64,000 nt of DNA from an uncultured Pelagibacteraceae bacterium (GCA_902561095.1 CACEOF010000003.1:41349-105348); one strand, 5' to 3'. Counted from the first letter of the stretch, positions 28,837-39,669 are shown. The notes: generated from the sequence alone by a model not told the origin. A program made the numbers and translations.

Positions 28837-30150
28837 TTATTGAGATTGTTGATCAGTTGTTTTAACAGTGTCAGAACCTATTTTTGTTGGCTCTTCGATT
28901 GGCTCTGTAGTAGGATTTAATTCAATACCTGCAGGCGTAATAGACTGAGGCATTGCAATGAATTGAGAATCTGGATTTTCAACTGCTGGTCTAACTCTAG
29001 ATCTATAAACACCGTAAAATCCAATTAAAATATGAAAAAACATTAGAAAAACAAAAAAACCATTCAGACCTACTATATCCATAAAAATTGAACATAAAAA
29101 TGGACCACCAATTGCTCCTAAGCCAAAAATAAATTGTAAACTCGCACCAGCTGCAACAAATTTTTCCTTAGGAATAAAATCATTTGTATGAGCAAGAATT
29201 AATGAGAACATTGGTAAACTACAAAAAGAAAATAAAATCAAAAAAAAATAAAACCAAAATTTACTTGTTCCCAAACCTTCTGGTAAATACATTTGTGCAG
29301 ACGAAAAAATTGCACATAATGAAAAAAAGGCAGCAGCAAAACTCACAAAAATAATTACTTTTCTTCTATCATACATGTCAGACAATTTTCCTATCGGCCA
29401 CTGAGAAATTGCACCAGAAATAGCTAATAAAAACGTAACTAATGAAATATGAAAAATAGAAAAATTCATTCCTGCAGCATACACAGCTAGTAATGTGAAT
29501 AACGCAGATTGTATTGTTCCATAAAGAAACGAACTCACCATCCCGAAAGGAGATGAAATATAAACCTCTTGAATCGACATAGATTCAATTTTTTTAAATG
29601 TTGGAGGTTTTCTTTTAGTAAGTAAAATTGGTATTAATGCACCTGATGTTATTATTGATATTAATATAAAAGGTTCAAAATTTATTGGATTACTAAAGTT
29701 TAAAAAAAACATTCCTATTCCCATGGAACTATATAAAATTACCATGTAGATTGATAAGACACTTCCTCTATTTTTATTACTTGCTCTATCATTTAACCAA
29801 CTCTCAGCAACTGTATAAATAGAGACCATACTGATACCGGTAAGCACTCTTAATAAAAACCAAACTAATGGACTGACGAACACGGCATGAACTAGAATTA
29901 CTAAAGATGCGATTGATGCAAAAGCTGCAAAGATTCTAATGTGGCCAACTCTTGATATTAACTTAGGAATAGTGATTGCACCTATAAAATATCCAATGAA
30001 ATAACCAGACATCATAAATCCAGTTGCGGTTAGACTAAACTCTTCTTTTACAGCTCTAACTCCAAGAAGTGATCCTTGAAAACCGTAGGCAAGCATAATT
30101 GCTCCCATACCTAAAAATAAAGCCCACGAATTTTTTAATACCTTGTTCAT
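28837..30150 (-). CDS. MFS transporter
   Basis: 12-TM-like, GxLxDxxDRRKV motif SDMYDRRKVIIF. Confidence 0.85.
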   Translation of the reverse strand: MNKVLKNSWALFLGMGAIMLAYGFQGSLLGVRAVKEEFSLTATGFMMSGYFIGYFIGAITIPKLISRVGHIRIFAAFASIASLVILVHAVFVSPLVWFLLRVLTGISMVSIYTVAESWLNDRASNKNRGSVLSIYMVILYSSMGIGMFFLNFSNPINFEPFILISIITSGALIPILLTKRKPPTFKKIESMSIQEVYISSPFGMVSSFLYGTIQSALFTLLAVYAAGMNFSIFHISLVTFLLAISGAISQWPIGKLSDMYDRRKVIIFVSFAAAFFSLCAIFSSAQMYLPEGLGTSKFWFYFFLILFSFCSLPMFSLILAHTNDFIPKEKFVAAGASLQFIFGLGAIGGPFLCSIFMDIVGLNGFFVFLMFFHILIGFYGVYRSRVRPAVENPDSQFIAMPQSITPAGIELNPTTEPIEEPTKIGSDTVKTTDQQSQ

Positions 30151-30204
30151 ATGGACCGCTATCTATTTCTGATTTGTGGCCAAATCAAGTTAATTGTAAC
30201 AGAG

Positions 30205-31065
30205 CTATGTTTTTTTAAGTTTAAGAAAAGAGTGAATAGCTATCGTCAAAATGATGACTATACCACCTTGAATTGTTTCAAGACTTGGCTGTTCTTTAAT
30301 GACCATCCAAACCCAAATTGGACCGATGATTGTTTCTAACAAAAAGAACAAGTTAACCTCTTCTGCAGGTATAAATCTTGGAGCAATAGTCACCAAAACA
30401 AAAGGTATAGCAACACACATTACACACATTAAAGGGACTATTAAAAGGTCTTTTCCTATTAAAGAATAGGTTTCAATAAAGAAAATGGCAAATACTGCAA
30501 CTAACAGCTTACCAATTACAGCTGCAGGCACTAGGTTTTTTGTTTTAGCGGATCTAATAGTAACGGCTCCAACCGCCAATCCTAGTGCACAAACAAGCCC
30601 CAATAAATCTCCAAAAATGTTTCCTAATTGTAAAGAGTCATAAAATATATATATCGCTGCAAAAAAAGTTACTGCGATTGCTGTCCAAGTTTTACTATCT
30701 GGCATCTCTTTTAAAAATATTGCCCCTAAAATTGCTGAAAGCATAGGTGCCATAGCAATCATAACCAATGTATTGGCTACATTTGTATTCTGAATAGAAA
30801 CGACAAAGGCAATATTTGTTAAAGAAAATGTTATTATATAAATTATTCCATGGTGCCCACTTGTGAAAAGCATTTTGAAGAAATTTGCTTTGTAGATAAG
30901 CAGCATACCCACTAACACAGTAAAAAACGGAATTATACCTCTATAAAAAACTAAACTCCAAGTATCCACACTAGCCAATCTTATAAACAAACTATCAGGA
31001 GTGATAAACATCACAGCAATAAAGGCTAACAAAGATCCTTTTTGCTGATCATTTAAAGTTTTCAC
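30205..31065 (-). CDS. DMT/EamA family transporter
   Basis: EamA-like hydrophobic duplication. Confidence 0.8.
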   Translation of the reverse strand: MKTLNDQQKGSLLAFIAVMFITPDSLFIRLASVDTWSLVFYRGIIPFFTVLVGMLLIYKANFFKMLFTSGHHGIIYIITFSLTNIAFVVSIQNTNVANTLVMIAMAPMLSAILGAIFLKEMPDSKTWTAIAVTFFAAIYIFYDSLQLGNIFGDLLGLVCALGLAVGAVTIRSAKTKNLVPAAVIGKLLVAVFAIFFIETYSLIGKDLLIVPLMCVMCVAIPFVLVTIAPRFIPAEEVNLFFLLETIIGPIWVWMVIKEQPSLETIQGGIVIILTIAIHSFLKLKKT

Positions 31066-31997
31066 GCTCTAAGTTCTTTCCAAAAAATTTTAGCAAGATT
31101 TATACCTGATAAATCGAAATGAGTTTTTAGTCCAGTTGGAGAGGTGACATTAATATCTCCATTCAGTTTTTGATCAATAAAGTCTATTCCTGCAAAAAAA
31201 ATATTTTCTTTTTTTAAATCTTTAGCAATTAGCTTAGATATCTTATTTTCATGCTTACTAAGTTTAATATTTACAGGTATTGCACCTTTACTCAAATTAC
31301 TCAAAATTGAACCTTTTTTTGGAATTCTTGAGATTGCACCACAGACCTTACCATTAATTATAAAAACTCTTTTGTCACCTTTACTAATTTTAGGTAAAAA
31401 TTTTTGCAACATTATATGATCATGTTTTTTGATAAAACTATTGATTAGTTTTGAGTCAAATTTATTTAATAAATGTATATCGTTTCCACTGTAACTGTGA
31501 ATTGGTTTTAAAATTACACGGCTATTTTTTTTGAAAAATTTTTTTATTTCATTAATATTTTTTGTAAAAATAGTGCTCGGCATATATTTTTGATACTTAG
31601 CTGAGTATAATTTTTCTGAGACATTTCTAATAGAAGTGGGGTTATTAAGTATTTTTACCTTATGTCTAATTGTGTCTAAAATGTAGGTAGTTGAAATATA
31701 TTCAAGATTAAATGGAGGATCTTGGCGTATAAGTATAAATTTACATTTAGTAAGGTCTAAATTACATTTTTTTAATATTTTAAAAAATTTTTTTTGTGAG
31801 TAATTAAATTTAATAAAAAAACCTTTTGCAATTACTTTTGACTTGATAATTGAAAGATTTTTTGGCTCATAATAGAATATTTCGTAATTTTTATTTTGAG
31901 CCTCATTACCCAAAAATATACTTGTATCTGAAACAGGATTTAATTTTGAGGGATGGTTTCCTTGAATAGCAACAATTTTATTTATCATATAATTCAT
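31062..31997 (-). CDS. gshB: Glutathione synthase (ATP-grasp)
   Basis: FILIRQDPPFNLEYIS, VILKPIHSYSGNDIH, KGDKRVFIINGKVCGAISR, NVTSPTGL. Confidence 0.9.
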   Translation of the reverse strand: MNYMINKIVAIQGNHPSKLNPVSDTSIFLGNEAQNKNYEIFYYEPKNLSIIKSKVIAKGFFIKFNYSQKKFFKILKKCNLDLTKCKFILIRQDPPFNLEYISTTYILDTIRHKVKILNNPTSIRNVSEKLYSAKYQKYMPSTIFTKNINEIKKFFKKNSRVILKPIHSYSGNDIHLLNKFDSKLINSFIKKHDHIMLQKFLPKISKGDKRVFIINGKVCGAISRIPKKGSILSNLSKGAIPVNIKLSKHENKISKLIAKDLKKENIFFAGIDFIDQKLNGDINVTSPTGLKTHFDLSGINLAKIFWKELRA

Positions 31998-33273
31998 CTA
32001 AATTTTCATTTTCTGAAAATTTATTAATCATATGATCTGCGTTTGTTGTCTTATTATCAATTACTTTTTGTAAGTGACTTAAAAAAATTGTTTCGTTGTT
32101 TCCTTTTCTGCTTAGAATATCTCTGTTTTCCAAACCTTTTTCAGATAAATTTAATAGTGTGGATGACCAGTAATGAAGATCCTTACCCATTAATTGAGTA
32201 TTAAATCCTTTTTTTGGTGCTTCTAAATATGCATTAATAATCTTATCTGTTTCCCACTTAGAGACAACTTCATAAACCTCTTCAAGATTCCCATAAAGCA
32301 TTCCAATATTAAACGCAGGTCCAGCACACAAACAATCCCACCCACAAGTATCCATAGATCTAAGTTCGATATATTTTTTTAACCTATTCTCTGTAAAGAT
32401 TGTACTTAAATGGGTTGTAAGATCACTCTCTGTAGGTAATCGGTTGTTAATTTCTGAAATTTTACCTTCCATAAAATCTCTAAAAATATATTTTTTTCCT
32501 GAAAAATATTCACCTTTATCTTGAATAAATAATATAGGAAAATTCATCGTAAATTCTGCATATTTTTCAAAATTTAAATTTTCAAAAAATAATTTTGGAA
32601 GTCCGCCTCTGGATGTATTTTGCCAAACTTTTGATCTATAAGATAAATAATTGCTATTTTTTTTTTCAACTATTGAGGAGTTAGCAAATAATGCAATTGA
32701 AATTGGCACAATTGAATTTGTAACTTTAAATTTTTTAATAAAATCTTCTTCTGAACTATAATCAATATTTAATTGTGTACCACAAGTTCGATACATCATA
32801 TCTAAACTTAATTCACCTCCAAGAGGCATATCTTTAGTCATCAATTTATATCTCTGTTTAGGATTATTTGGGATTTCGTCCAACTTCGATATAGGATCAA
32901 ATCCAGCACTCACAATTTCAATATCTAATTTTTTAGTGACTTGCTTTAGTTCAAATAAATAATTTTGAGACTCTGAACAAGCCTCATGTATATGATTAAG
33001 CTTTTCGCCAGATAGCTCAATTTGATTACCAGGCTCAAGTGTTATATTTTTTCCACCTTTGTTTAGTGCAATAATATTGTCTTTTTCAAAAACTGGGTTC
33101 CATCCAAATTCCAATAATGCATTAAACATTTTTTTAATTTTGGAATAATCTACTCTTTTGGAATTTTCTTTATCAAATAGAAACTTTTCATGCTCAATTC
33201 CAATTTTAAAATCTTTTGTTTCTTTCACTCCAGATTTAAAATATTCAATTATTTTTTCTTTTTTATCAATCAT
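31978..33273 (-). CDS. gshA: Glutamate-cysteine ligase (plant/alphaproteobacterial type)
   Basis: KIGIEHEKFLF, EPGNQIELSG, MMYRTCGTQLNIDY, YIELRSMDTCGWDCLCAGPAF. Confidence 0.92.
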   Translation of the reverse strand: MIDKKEKIIEYFKSGVKETKDFKIGIEHEKFLFDKENSKRVDYSKIKKMFNALLEFGWNPVFEKDNIIALNKGGKNITLEPGNQIELSGEKLNHIHEACSESQNYLFELKQVTKKLDIEIVSAGFDPISKLDEIPNNPKQRYKLMTKDMPLGGELSLDMMYRTCGTQLNIDYSSEEDFIKKFKVTNSIVPISIALFANSSIVEKKNSNYLSYRSKVWQNTSRGGLPKLFFENLNFEKYAEFTMNFPILFIQDKGEYFSGKKYIFRDFMEGKISEINNRLPTESDLTTHLSTIFTENRLKKYIELRSMDTCGWDCLCAGPAFNIGMLYGNLEEVYEVVSKWETDKIINAYLEAPKKGFNTQLMGKDLHYWSSTLLNLSEKGLENRDILSRKGNNETIFLSHLQKVIDNKTTNADHMINKFSENENLDELYDK

Positions 33274-33324
33274 GTTTCTTAGATAGTATCTTTTATTTTT
33301 TTTTAAAGAACTGTTTTTTTTATC

Positions 33325-34809
33325 TTAATGGTTATTCGAGGCAGTGCTTAACAATGATAATTGTGTTATTTTACTATCACCTAGCTCGTCAACTGGTTTA
33401 ACAGGATACTCTCCTGTAAAATAATGATCTGTTAATTGAGGGTAAGAGTCATTTCGCTTATCAAAACCAATAGCTCTATATAATCCATCAATGGACAAAA
33501 ATTTTAATGATTTAGCGCCAATATACTCACAGATTTCATTATTTGATTTATTTGCAGCTAACAATTCTTTTTTTGTTGGAGTGTCTACACCGTAAAAATC
33601 AGGATATCTAATTTCAGGACAAGCTATTCTAACATGAACTTCTTTTGCACCTGCATCGTATAACATTTTTACTATTTTATGAGAAGTGGTACCTCTAACA
33701 AGTGAGTCGTCAATTAAAATAATTTTTTTATCTTTAATAGTAGTTTGATTGGCATTTAATTTAAGTTTAACACCTAAGCTTCTAATTTTCTGACTTGGTT
33801 CAATAAAAGTTCGACCCACGTAATGATTTCTTATCAAACCATGTTCAAAGTTTATTTTAAGCTTTTGAGAGAAGCCTAGTGCTGCTGCATTACCAGAGTC
33901 TGGAACTGGTACTACAATGTCTGCATCAATATCATTTTCTTTTGCAAGTTCAACACCTAAATTTTTTCTATGCTCGTAAGCAGTTTTATTATCTATTAAG
34001 CTATCAGGTCTTGCAAAGTATATATATTCAAAAACACATGGTCTTACTTTTCTAGGTGGAAAAGGCTTTATGCTAGTCAGTTGATTGTTTTCGATCAAAA
34101 CAATTTCACCATTTTCTACCTCTCTTACAAAGTTTGCACCAATAATATCTAGTGCACATGTTTCTGATGCTAGCACATAACTATTTCCTAATTTTCCAAT
34201 TAACAAAGGTCTAATGCCATATGGATCTCTTACCCCAATAAGAGAGTTTTGAGTAAGCATTACCAAAGCATAACCTCCTTGAATTTGAAAAATTGCATCA
34301 ATTACTTTATCTATAGTTTTTGATCTCTTAGACTTTGCAATTAATTGTACAATAGTTTCAGTATCTGAAGTGGTGTAGAAAATAGCTCCATCCTCAACTA
34401 GTTTTTTTCTCAAAGAAATTGAATTAGTCAAATTTCCATTATGAGAAACCCCAATACCTCCTGCATTGGTGTCAGCAAAAAAGGGCTGGATGTTCCTTAA
34501 AGTATTGTTTCCAGTTGTGCTGTATCGATTGTGACCTATTGCATAATTACCTTTTAAATTATTTAAGACTTTTTCTTTGTTAAAGTTATCTCCAACTAAA
34601 CCAAATCGCTTTTCAGAATAATATTTCTCACCATCAAAACTAACAATTCCACAACCTTCTTGTCCTCTATGTTGTAAAGCATGTAAACCAAGTGCAGTCA
34701 AAGCTGAAGCGTCTTTGGCATTGCTAATTCCAAATACACCACATTCTTCCTTAAGTTTTGGATCAAAGTTCTTCAATTTTTTCTTTAGACTCTTGATATG
34801 TTTTTTCAT
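33325..34809 (-). CDS. purF: Amidophosphoribosyltransferase
   Basis: ECGVFGISNAKDA Ntn-Cys, GIRPLLIGKLG, VPVPDSGNAAALGFS, IILIDDSLVRGTT. Confidence 0.96.
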   Translation of the reverse strand: MKKHIKSLKKKLKNFDPKLKEECGVFGISNAKDASALTALGLHALQHRGQEGCGIVSFDGEKYYSEKRFGLVGDNFNKEKVLNNLKGNYAIGHNRYSTTGNNTLRNIQPFFADTNAGGIGVSHNGNLTNSISLRKKLVEDGAIFYTTSDTETIVQLIAKSKRSKTIDKVIDAIFQIQGGYALVMLTQNSLIGVRDPYGIRPLLIGKLGNSYVLASETCALDIIGANFVREVENGEIVLIENNQLTSIKPFPPRKVRPCVFEYIYFARPDSLIDNKTAYEHRKNLGVELAKENDIDADIVVPVPDSGNAAALGFSQKLKINFEHGLIRNHYVGRTFIEPSQKIRSLGVKLKLNANQTTIKDKKIILIDDSLVRGTTSHKIVKMLYDAGAKEVHVRIACPEIRYPDFYGVDTPTKKELLAANKSNNEICEYIGAKSLKFLSIDGLYRAIGFDKRNDSYPQLTDHYFTGEYPVKPVDELGDSKITQLSLLSTASNNH

Positions 34810-35308
34810 TAGGAAATTCTTTAATAAGATAACTACTACCTTTTTCTAAATATGGAAAGGTGTATGATTTGTCTAAATTTATTGGCCATTTTTCGTAATT
34901 ATAAACTATATGAATACCTGAAAAAATACATACAGAAATTATATAGGCTTTTATAAAGCCAAAAAAGAATCCAAATGTTGTATCTAACCCACCTATACCT
35001 GTGTATCTTATAGCTTTACTAATACCTTTATTAACTAACAATACTAAAAAAATAACTACTATAAAAATTGCTATACCAAGACCAACATCTAATACATATT
35101 CATTATCAATTATATCTTTTACATATGGTTTAATTCTAGGAAATAGAATTAGAGTTATCAAATAGGCCAAAAGCCACTTTGTCATGGATAGAATACTTAA
35201 TATAAAACCTTTTTTATAACAACTGATCAAAGACCAAATAGAGATGATTAAATAAATTAAATCTATAATAGAAGTTACTTTGTATAAATTTGACAAAGTT
35301 TCTAACAT
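34763..35308 (-). CDS. cvpA: CvpA family protein
   Basis: Hydrophobic protein directly upstream of purF; GGLDTTFGFFFGFIKAYIIS. Confidence 0.82.
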   Translation of the reverse strand: MLETLSNLYKVTSIIDLIYLIISIWSLISCYKKGFILSILSMTKWLLAYLITLILFPRIKPYVKDIIDNEYVLDVGLGIAIFIVVIFLVLLVNKGISKAIRYTGIGGLDTTFGFFFGFIKAYIISVCIFSGIHIVYNYEKWPINLDKSYTFPYLEKGSSYLIKEFPNEKTYQESKEKIEEL

Positions 35309-37704
35309 TAATCTGAATTACCAAAAGGTTTGATAATCAAGATCAAAGCAGGCAGTAAAGTTAACACGGAGATCATAGCTAATAACATTGCTAAACCAGT
35401 AAACATACCAAAATAAATTGTGGGTATAAACTTAGACAAAACTAAAATTGAAAATCCAAAAACAATTGTTATCGAAGTATTTAAAATCGCAACACCTACT
35501 GTTGAATGACATAATTTTATTGTTTTATTATAATCTTTAATGCTATTGAACTCTTCTTTAAATCTATAAATATAATGAATACTATTATCAACTGCTATTC
35601 CAATAGTTATTGCGGCAATGGTAATAGTCATCATATCAAGTGGAATTTCTAATAAACCTATAATTCCAAGTATGAAAAATGCAGCAATGAAATTTGGTAC
35701 AACACCTATTAAAGATAATTTTATATTTCTAAATAGAATTAAAAACATTATAGAAATCCCAATCATTACCAATCCTAAAGTAAGTATTTGTGATTTAAAT
35801 AAGCTCTGTAATAAATTATTAAATAAAATTAATACTCCAGCGAGCTGATATTCACTTTCCTCTAAACCAATCTTATCTTTTAGATCAAAATTTATTTTAT
35901 TAATTAAATCGTTTCTTCTTAAATTTTCTTGAGAGTCTATTATTCTCAAGCTAATTCTTGCTTCATTATTTTCTATTGAAAGATATGGATCAATAATTTC
36001 TGTTTTAATACTTTCAGGTATTTTAGAATAAAGAACACCCATTTCTAAAGTTCCTAAAGGTTTATTATTATTTAATTGAGTTGCTACATCAATAATAGAA
36101 GAAAAAGACAAAACTTTTCCAATTTCAGGAAGACTATCCAAGTATTTATGAACAGATGCAATTCTATCAATTTTGTCTTTAGTAAACCAATACTTGTCAT
36201 CACTTTTATCATTTTCATCTCCCCAATCCTCAAATTCATCGTCTTCAGGCGATTTTTGTTCTTTTTCTTTCTTAGGAAACTTCAGAATAACTTCTAATGG
36301 CGTTGTACCTCCAAGCTCTTCATCTATAAGTTTCATCCCTTTATAGATTTCAGTATTTTTGTTAAAATAATTAATAAAGCTGTTTTCGACCTCAAGCTTG
36401 CTTATACCAATTATACTTAAAATAATTACAATAACTGTTGTTGAAAAAATTGCATTTTTTCTATTTATAGAAAGTGATCCTAGAAAAGAAGTGAATTTAG
36501 AGTTTTGTTCTTTTTTAAGTGAGATATTTTCAGAGGGAGCAAAACTTAAAAAAGTTGGTAGTAAAGTGAAGGTAATTATAAATGAAGTAATTAGACCAAA
36601 AGTCATCATCCAACCAAAGTCAATAATTGGCCTGATTTCACTAAAAATTAAGGATAAAAAAGCTAAAATAGTAGTCAGTGCAGTGTAAAAAATTGGCCAA
36701 AACATTTTTTTAGTTGTTAAAGAAACAATTTCAAAATTATTTTTAGAAGGTGAATTTTTTTTAATTTGTAAAAATCTTGTACTTATATGTATATTCATGG
36801 CCATCGTTAAAATTAACATCAAAGCAATAAAGTTTGATGAAATAACAGTGACTTTCCATCCCATTAGTCCAAGAAGCCCAATCATTATGACAACTGAAAG
36901 TACACAACTACTAATTGGAACTATTATCCAGATAATTTTCCTAAATACAAACCATAGGGTTACAATAATAAATAATAAAACACCTATACCAAAAACCACA
37001 ATGTCACTTTTAATAAAAGTCATCATGTCATCAGCAATCATTGGGATACCACCTAAATAAATCTTACCCACATCATCATAGCTCTGGATGACTTGTCTGA
37101 TCTCTAGAATATTTTGATGATTTTGTTTTTTTATTTGATCTTTATAATTTTCAATTTCACTTTTTGATTTACTATCAATGTTTATCAGTTTTTGAGATTG
37201 TTTAATATAAACAATTATACCACTTGTCTTACCATCTTCACTAATGACAAAGTTTCTAAATACAGGACTATTAAGAATTTCCTTAAATCCTCTTTCTTTG
37301 TCAACATCTTCATCTTTTAAAGTTCTAAAACTCTCTAATCTTTCTTGAAGTGGAGCATCTGAGTTACTTAACAATGGTACATCTAGAAGAGTTACAACAG
37401 TATGAACCCAATTCAAACTTTGAATTTTATATTTTAAACTTAGTAAATTATTAATTGATGTATCAGTTACCATCCCTTCGTTAGGTGTGTAAGTAAGAAT
37501 TAAAAACTCTCTAGATCCATATCTCTCAGAAACTTCTTTTAGATAGGCTAAATCTGGATCACCATCGATCAATAATGTTTCTGAAGATGCATCTAATCTA
37601 AAGTCTTTTGTATAATAGCCAAAGCTTATGATGGTGATTATTAGTAATACAAGTATTGCTTTAGGATTCTTTAGGATTATGTTTTGATACATATGAGCCA
37701 ACAT
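35308..37704 (-). CDS. RND/MMPL family transporter
   Basis: 798 aa with two hydrophobic SSD-like blocks, IGIAVDNSIHYIYRFKEE. Confidence 0.88.
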   Translation of the reverse strand: MLAHMYQNIILKNPKAILVLLIITIISFGYYTKDFRLDASSETLLIDGDPDLAYLKEVSERYGSREFLILTYTPNEGMVTDTSINNLLSLKYKIQSLNWVHTVVTLLDVPLLSNSDAPLQERLESFRTLKDEDVDKERGFKEILNSPVFRNFVISEDGKTSGIIVYIKQSQKLINIDSKSKSEIENYKDQIKKQNHQNILEIRQVIQSYDDVGKIYLGGIPMIADDMMTFIKSDIVVFGIGVLLFIIVTLWFVFRKIIWIIVPISSCVLSVVIMIGLLGLMGWKVTVISSNFIALMLILTMAMNIHISTRFLQIKKNSPSKNNFEIVSLTTKKMFWPIFYTALTTILAFLSLIFSEIRPIIDFGWMMTFGLITSFIITFTLLPTFLSFAPSENISLKKEQNSKFTSFLGSLSINRKNAIFSTTVIVIILSIIGISKLEVENSFINYFNKNTEIYKGMKLIDEELGGTTPLEVILKFPKKEKEQKSPEDDEFEDWGDENDKSDDKYWFTKDKIDRIASVHKYLDSLPEIGKVLSFSSIIDVATQLNNNKPLGTLEMGVLYSKIPESIKTEIIDPYLSIENNEARISLRIIDSQENLRRNDLINKINFDLKDKIGLEESEYQLAGVLILFNNLLQSLFKSQILTLGLVMIGISIMFLILFRNIKLSLIGVVPNFIAAFFILGIIGLLEIPLDMMTITIAAITIGIAVDNSIHYIYRFKEEFNSIKDYNKTIKLCHSTVGVAILNTSITIVFGFSILVLSKFIPTIYFGMFTGLAMLLAMISVLTLLPALILIIKPFGNSD

Positions 37705-37724
37705 TAGCTCTTTTATATTGGAAA

Positions 37725-39143
37725 TTAATTAGTTTGAGTATCTTTAAATTTTGTAAATCTCTCTTCAAATTCAAGAGTTACGTTACCTATTGGACCGTGT
37801 CTTTGTTTCCCAATAATAATTTGTGCAAGATGTGCTACTTCATTCATTTTTGCTTGCCATTCTGCATGTTCAACAGTGGCCTCTCTTGGCTCTTTTCTTT
37901 GGAGATAATATCCTTCTCTGTAAACAAACATAACAACATCAGCATCCTGCTCAATTGAACCAGATTCTCTTAAATCTGCTAGTTGAGGTTTATGATCATC
38001 TCTTTGTTCAACCTGTCTGGACAATTGCGAAAGAGCCACAACTGGAACAGCAAGTTCTTTAGCAATTGCTTTTAATCCCTGAGTTATTTGAGATATTTCT
38101 TGAACTCTACCATCTTTGTTAAATGTAGTCCCTCTCATTAGCTGAATATAATCAACTACAATCATATCAAGACCAAACAATCTCTTAATACGTCTAGCTC
38201 TATTACTTAAAGCAGCAATACTTATTGCTGGCGTTTCATCTATATAGAGTGGAAGCTCAGAAATATTTTTTGAGGTTTCTAGAAATTTATCAAATTGATC
38301 ATCAGAAATTCTTCCTCTTCTAATATCATTTGAACTAATTCTTGCTTGTTCTGAAATTATTCTAGTTGAAAGTTGTTCAGAGGACATCTCTAGGGAAAAG
38401 AATGCAATAGAGGATTTTTTTCCATTATCTTGTAATTTTTGCGCTGCGTTGAATGCAATGTTCGTAGCGAGTGATGTTTTACCCATTGAAGGTCTTCCAG
38501 CAATGATAATTAGATCAGATTGGTGCAATCCCCCTAGTTTATCATCCAAATCTCTAAGTCCGGTGGGGACACCAACTATTCCCTCTTCATTTTTATAGGC
38601 AGCAGATGCCATTTCAATAGTCTGTTTCATTGCTTCATCAAACTTTATTAAAGAAGAATTAAAAGAACCTTTTTCTGCTAAATCAAACAATAGTCTTTCT
38701 GAATTTTCAATAATTGTTTGCCCGTTTGTATCAAGGTCATTTAATTTTGCACTATCAATGGTTTGCTCAGATATCTTAATTAATTCTCTTCGAACAAACA
38801 TATCGTAAATAATTTTAGAATACTCTACAGCCTGTCTAACGGATGTAGAAAATTTGGTAATCTTAATTAAGTATTCTGGAACATTTAAGTCATCCTTTTC
38901 ATCTTCAAAGTAATTCTTTAACGTAATTGGATTTGCTAGCATTCCTTTATAAATTAGATTTTCAACAGCTTCAAAAATCTTTTGATGCATAGGATCATAA
39001 AAATTTATACTGGAAATTATTGTACTAATCTCATCAAATATATCGTTACTAACAAGAATAGACCCAATTACAGCTTGTTCAGCTTCGATATTATTAGGTA
39101 ATTCTTTGAATTGGTTCTTAACCAGACTTAAATTATTTTCCAT
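37725..39143 (-). CDS. dnaB: Replicative DNA helicase
   Basis: PNNIEAEQAVIGSIL, IIAGRPSMGKTSLA, LADLRESGSIEQDADVVMF. Confidence 0.96.
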   Translation of the reverse strand: MENNLSLVKNQFKELPNNIEAEQAVIGSILVSNDIFDEISTIISSINFYDPMHQKIFEAVENLIYKGMLANPITLKNYFEDEKDDLNVPEYLIKITKFSTSVRQAVEYSKIIYDMFVRRELIKISEQTIDSAKLNDLDTNGQTIIENSERLLFDLAEKGSFNSSLIKFDEAMKQTIEMASAAYKNEEGIVGVPTGLRDLDDKLGGLHQSDLIIIAGRPSMGKTSLATNIAFNAAQKLQDNGKKSSIAFFSLEMSSEQLSTRIISEQARISSNDIRRGRISDDQFDKFLETSKNISELPLYIDETPAISIAALSNRARRIKRLFGLDMIVVDYIQLMRGTTFNKDGRVQEISQITQGLKAIAKELAVPVVALSQLSRQVEQRDDHKPQLADLRESGSIEQDADVVMFVYREGYYLQRKEPREATVEHAEWQAKMNEVAHLAQIIIGKQRHGPIGNVTLEFEERFTKFKDTQTN

Positions 39144-39210
39144 ATTTATAACTTATATGAAAAAATTATTTATAAAATTCTTAATTATTGCTGGGGAAAA
39201 AAATGTATAA

Positions 39211-39669
39211 TTATTGAATTGTTTCTGCAGAAGTTACATCTATAGAGATTTCTGCGTCAACTTCTGAGTGTAGAGAAATTTTAACCTTAAACTTTCCTAA
39301 AGCTTTGATCTCTTCGACAGGTTGTATCATTGAAGGCTTAATTTCAATCTTATTTTTGTCTTGGATAAGTTTAGCAATTTCTGTTGGCTTTACTGAACCA
39401 TATAATTCTTTATTTTCTGTACTTAACTTTTTCACAGAATATTCTTTTCCATTAATTTGCTCAGCTATTAGAGAGGCTTCTTTTTTCTTTTCGTTATCTT
39501 TTTTGGATAAATCAGTTTTTATTTTTTCAACTTCTTTAATATTTTCTTTAGAGGCGTAAAGCGCTTTTTTATTGGCAATAAGATAGTTTCTAGCAAAACC
39601 TCTTTTTACATCTATCACCTCTCCAATAGACCCAATTCTTTTAACATTTTCTAATAATATTACTTTCAT
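39211..39669 (-). CDS. rplI: Ribosomal protein bL9
   Basis: MKVILLENVKRIGSIGEVIDVKRGFARNYLI. Confidence 0.96.
   Translation of the reverse strand: MKVILLENVKRIGSIGEVIDVKRGFARNYLIANKKALYASKENIKEVEKIKTDLSKKDNEKKKEASLIAEQINGKEYSVKKLSTENKELYGSVKPTEIAKLIQDKNKIEIKPSMIQPVEEIKALGKFKVKISLHSEVDAEISIDVTSAETIQ

Noticed and set aside
35618-37060. Several plus-strand ORFs within the MMPL transporter gene
   Set aside because: Antisense to a continuous 798-aa transporter; Ile-rich low-information sequence.
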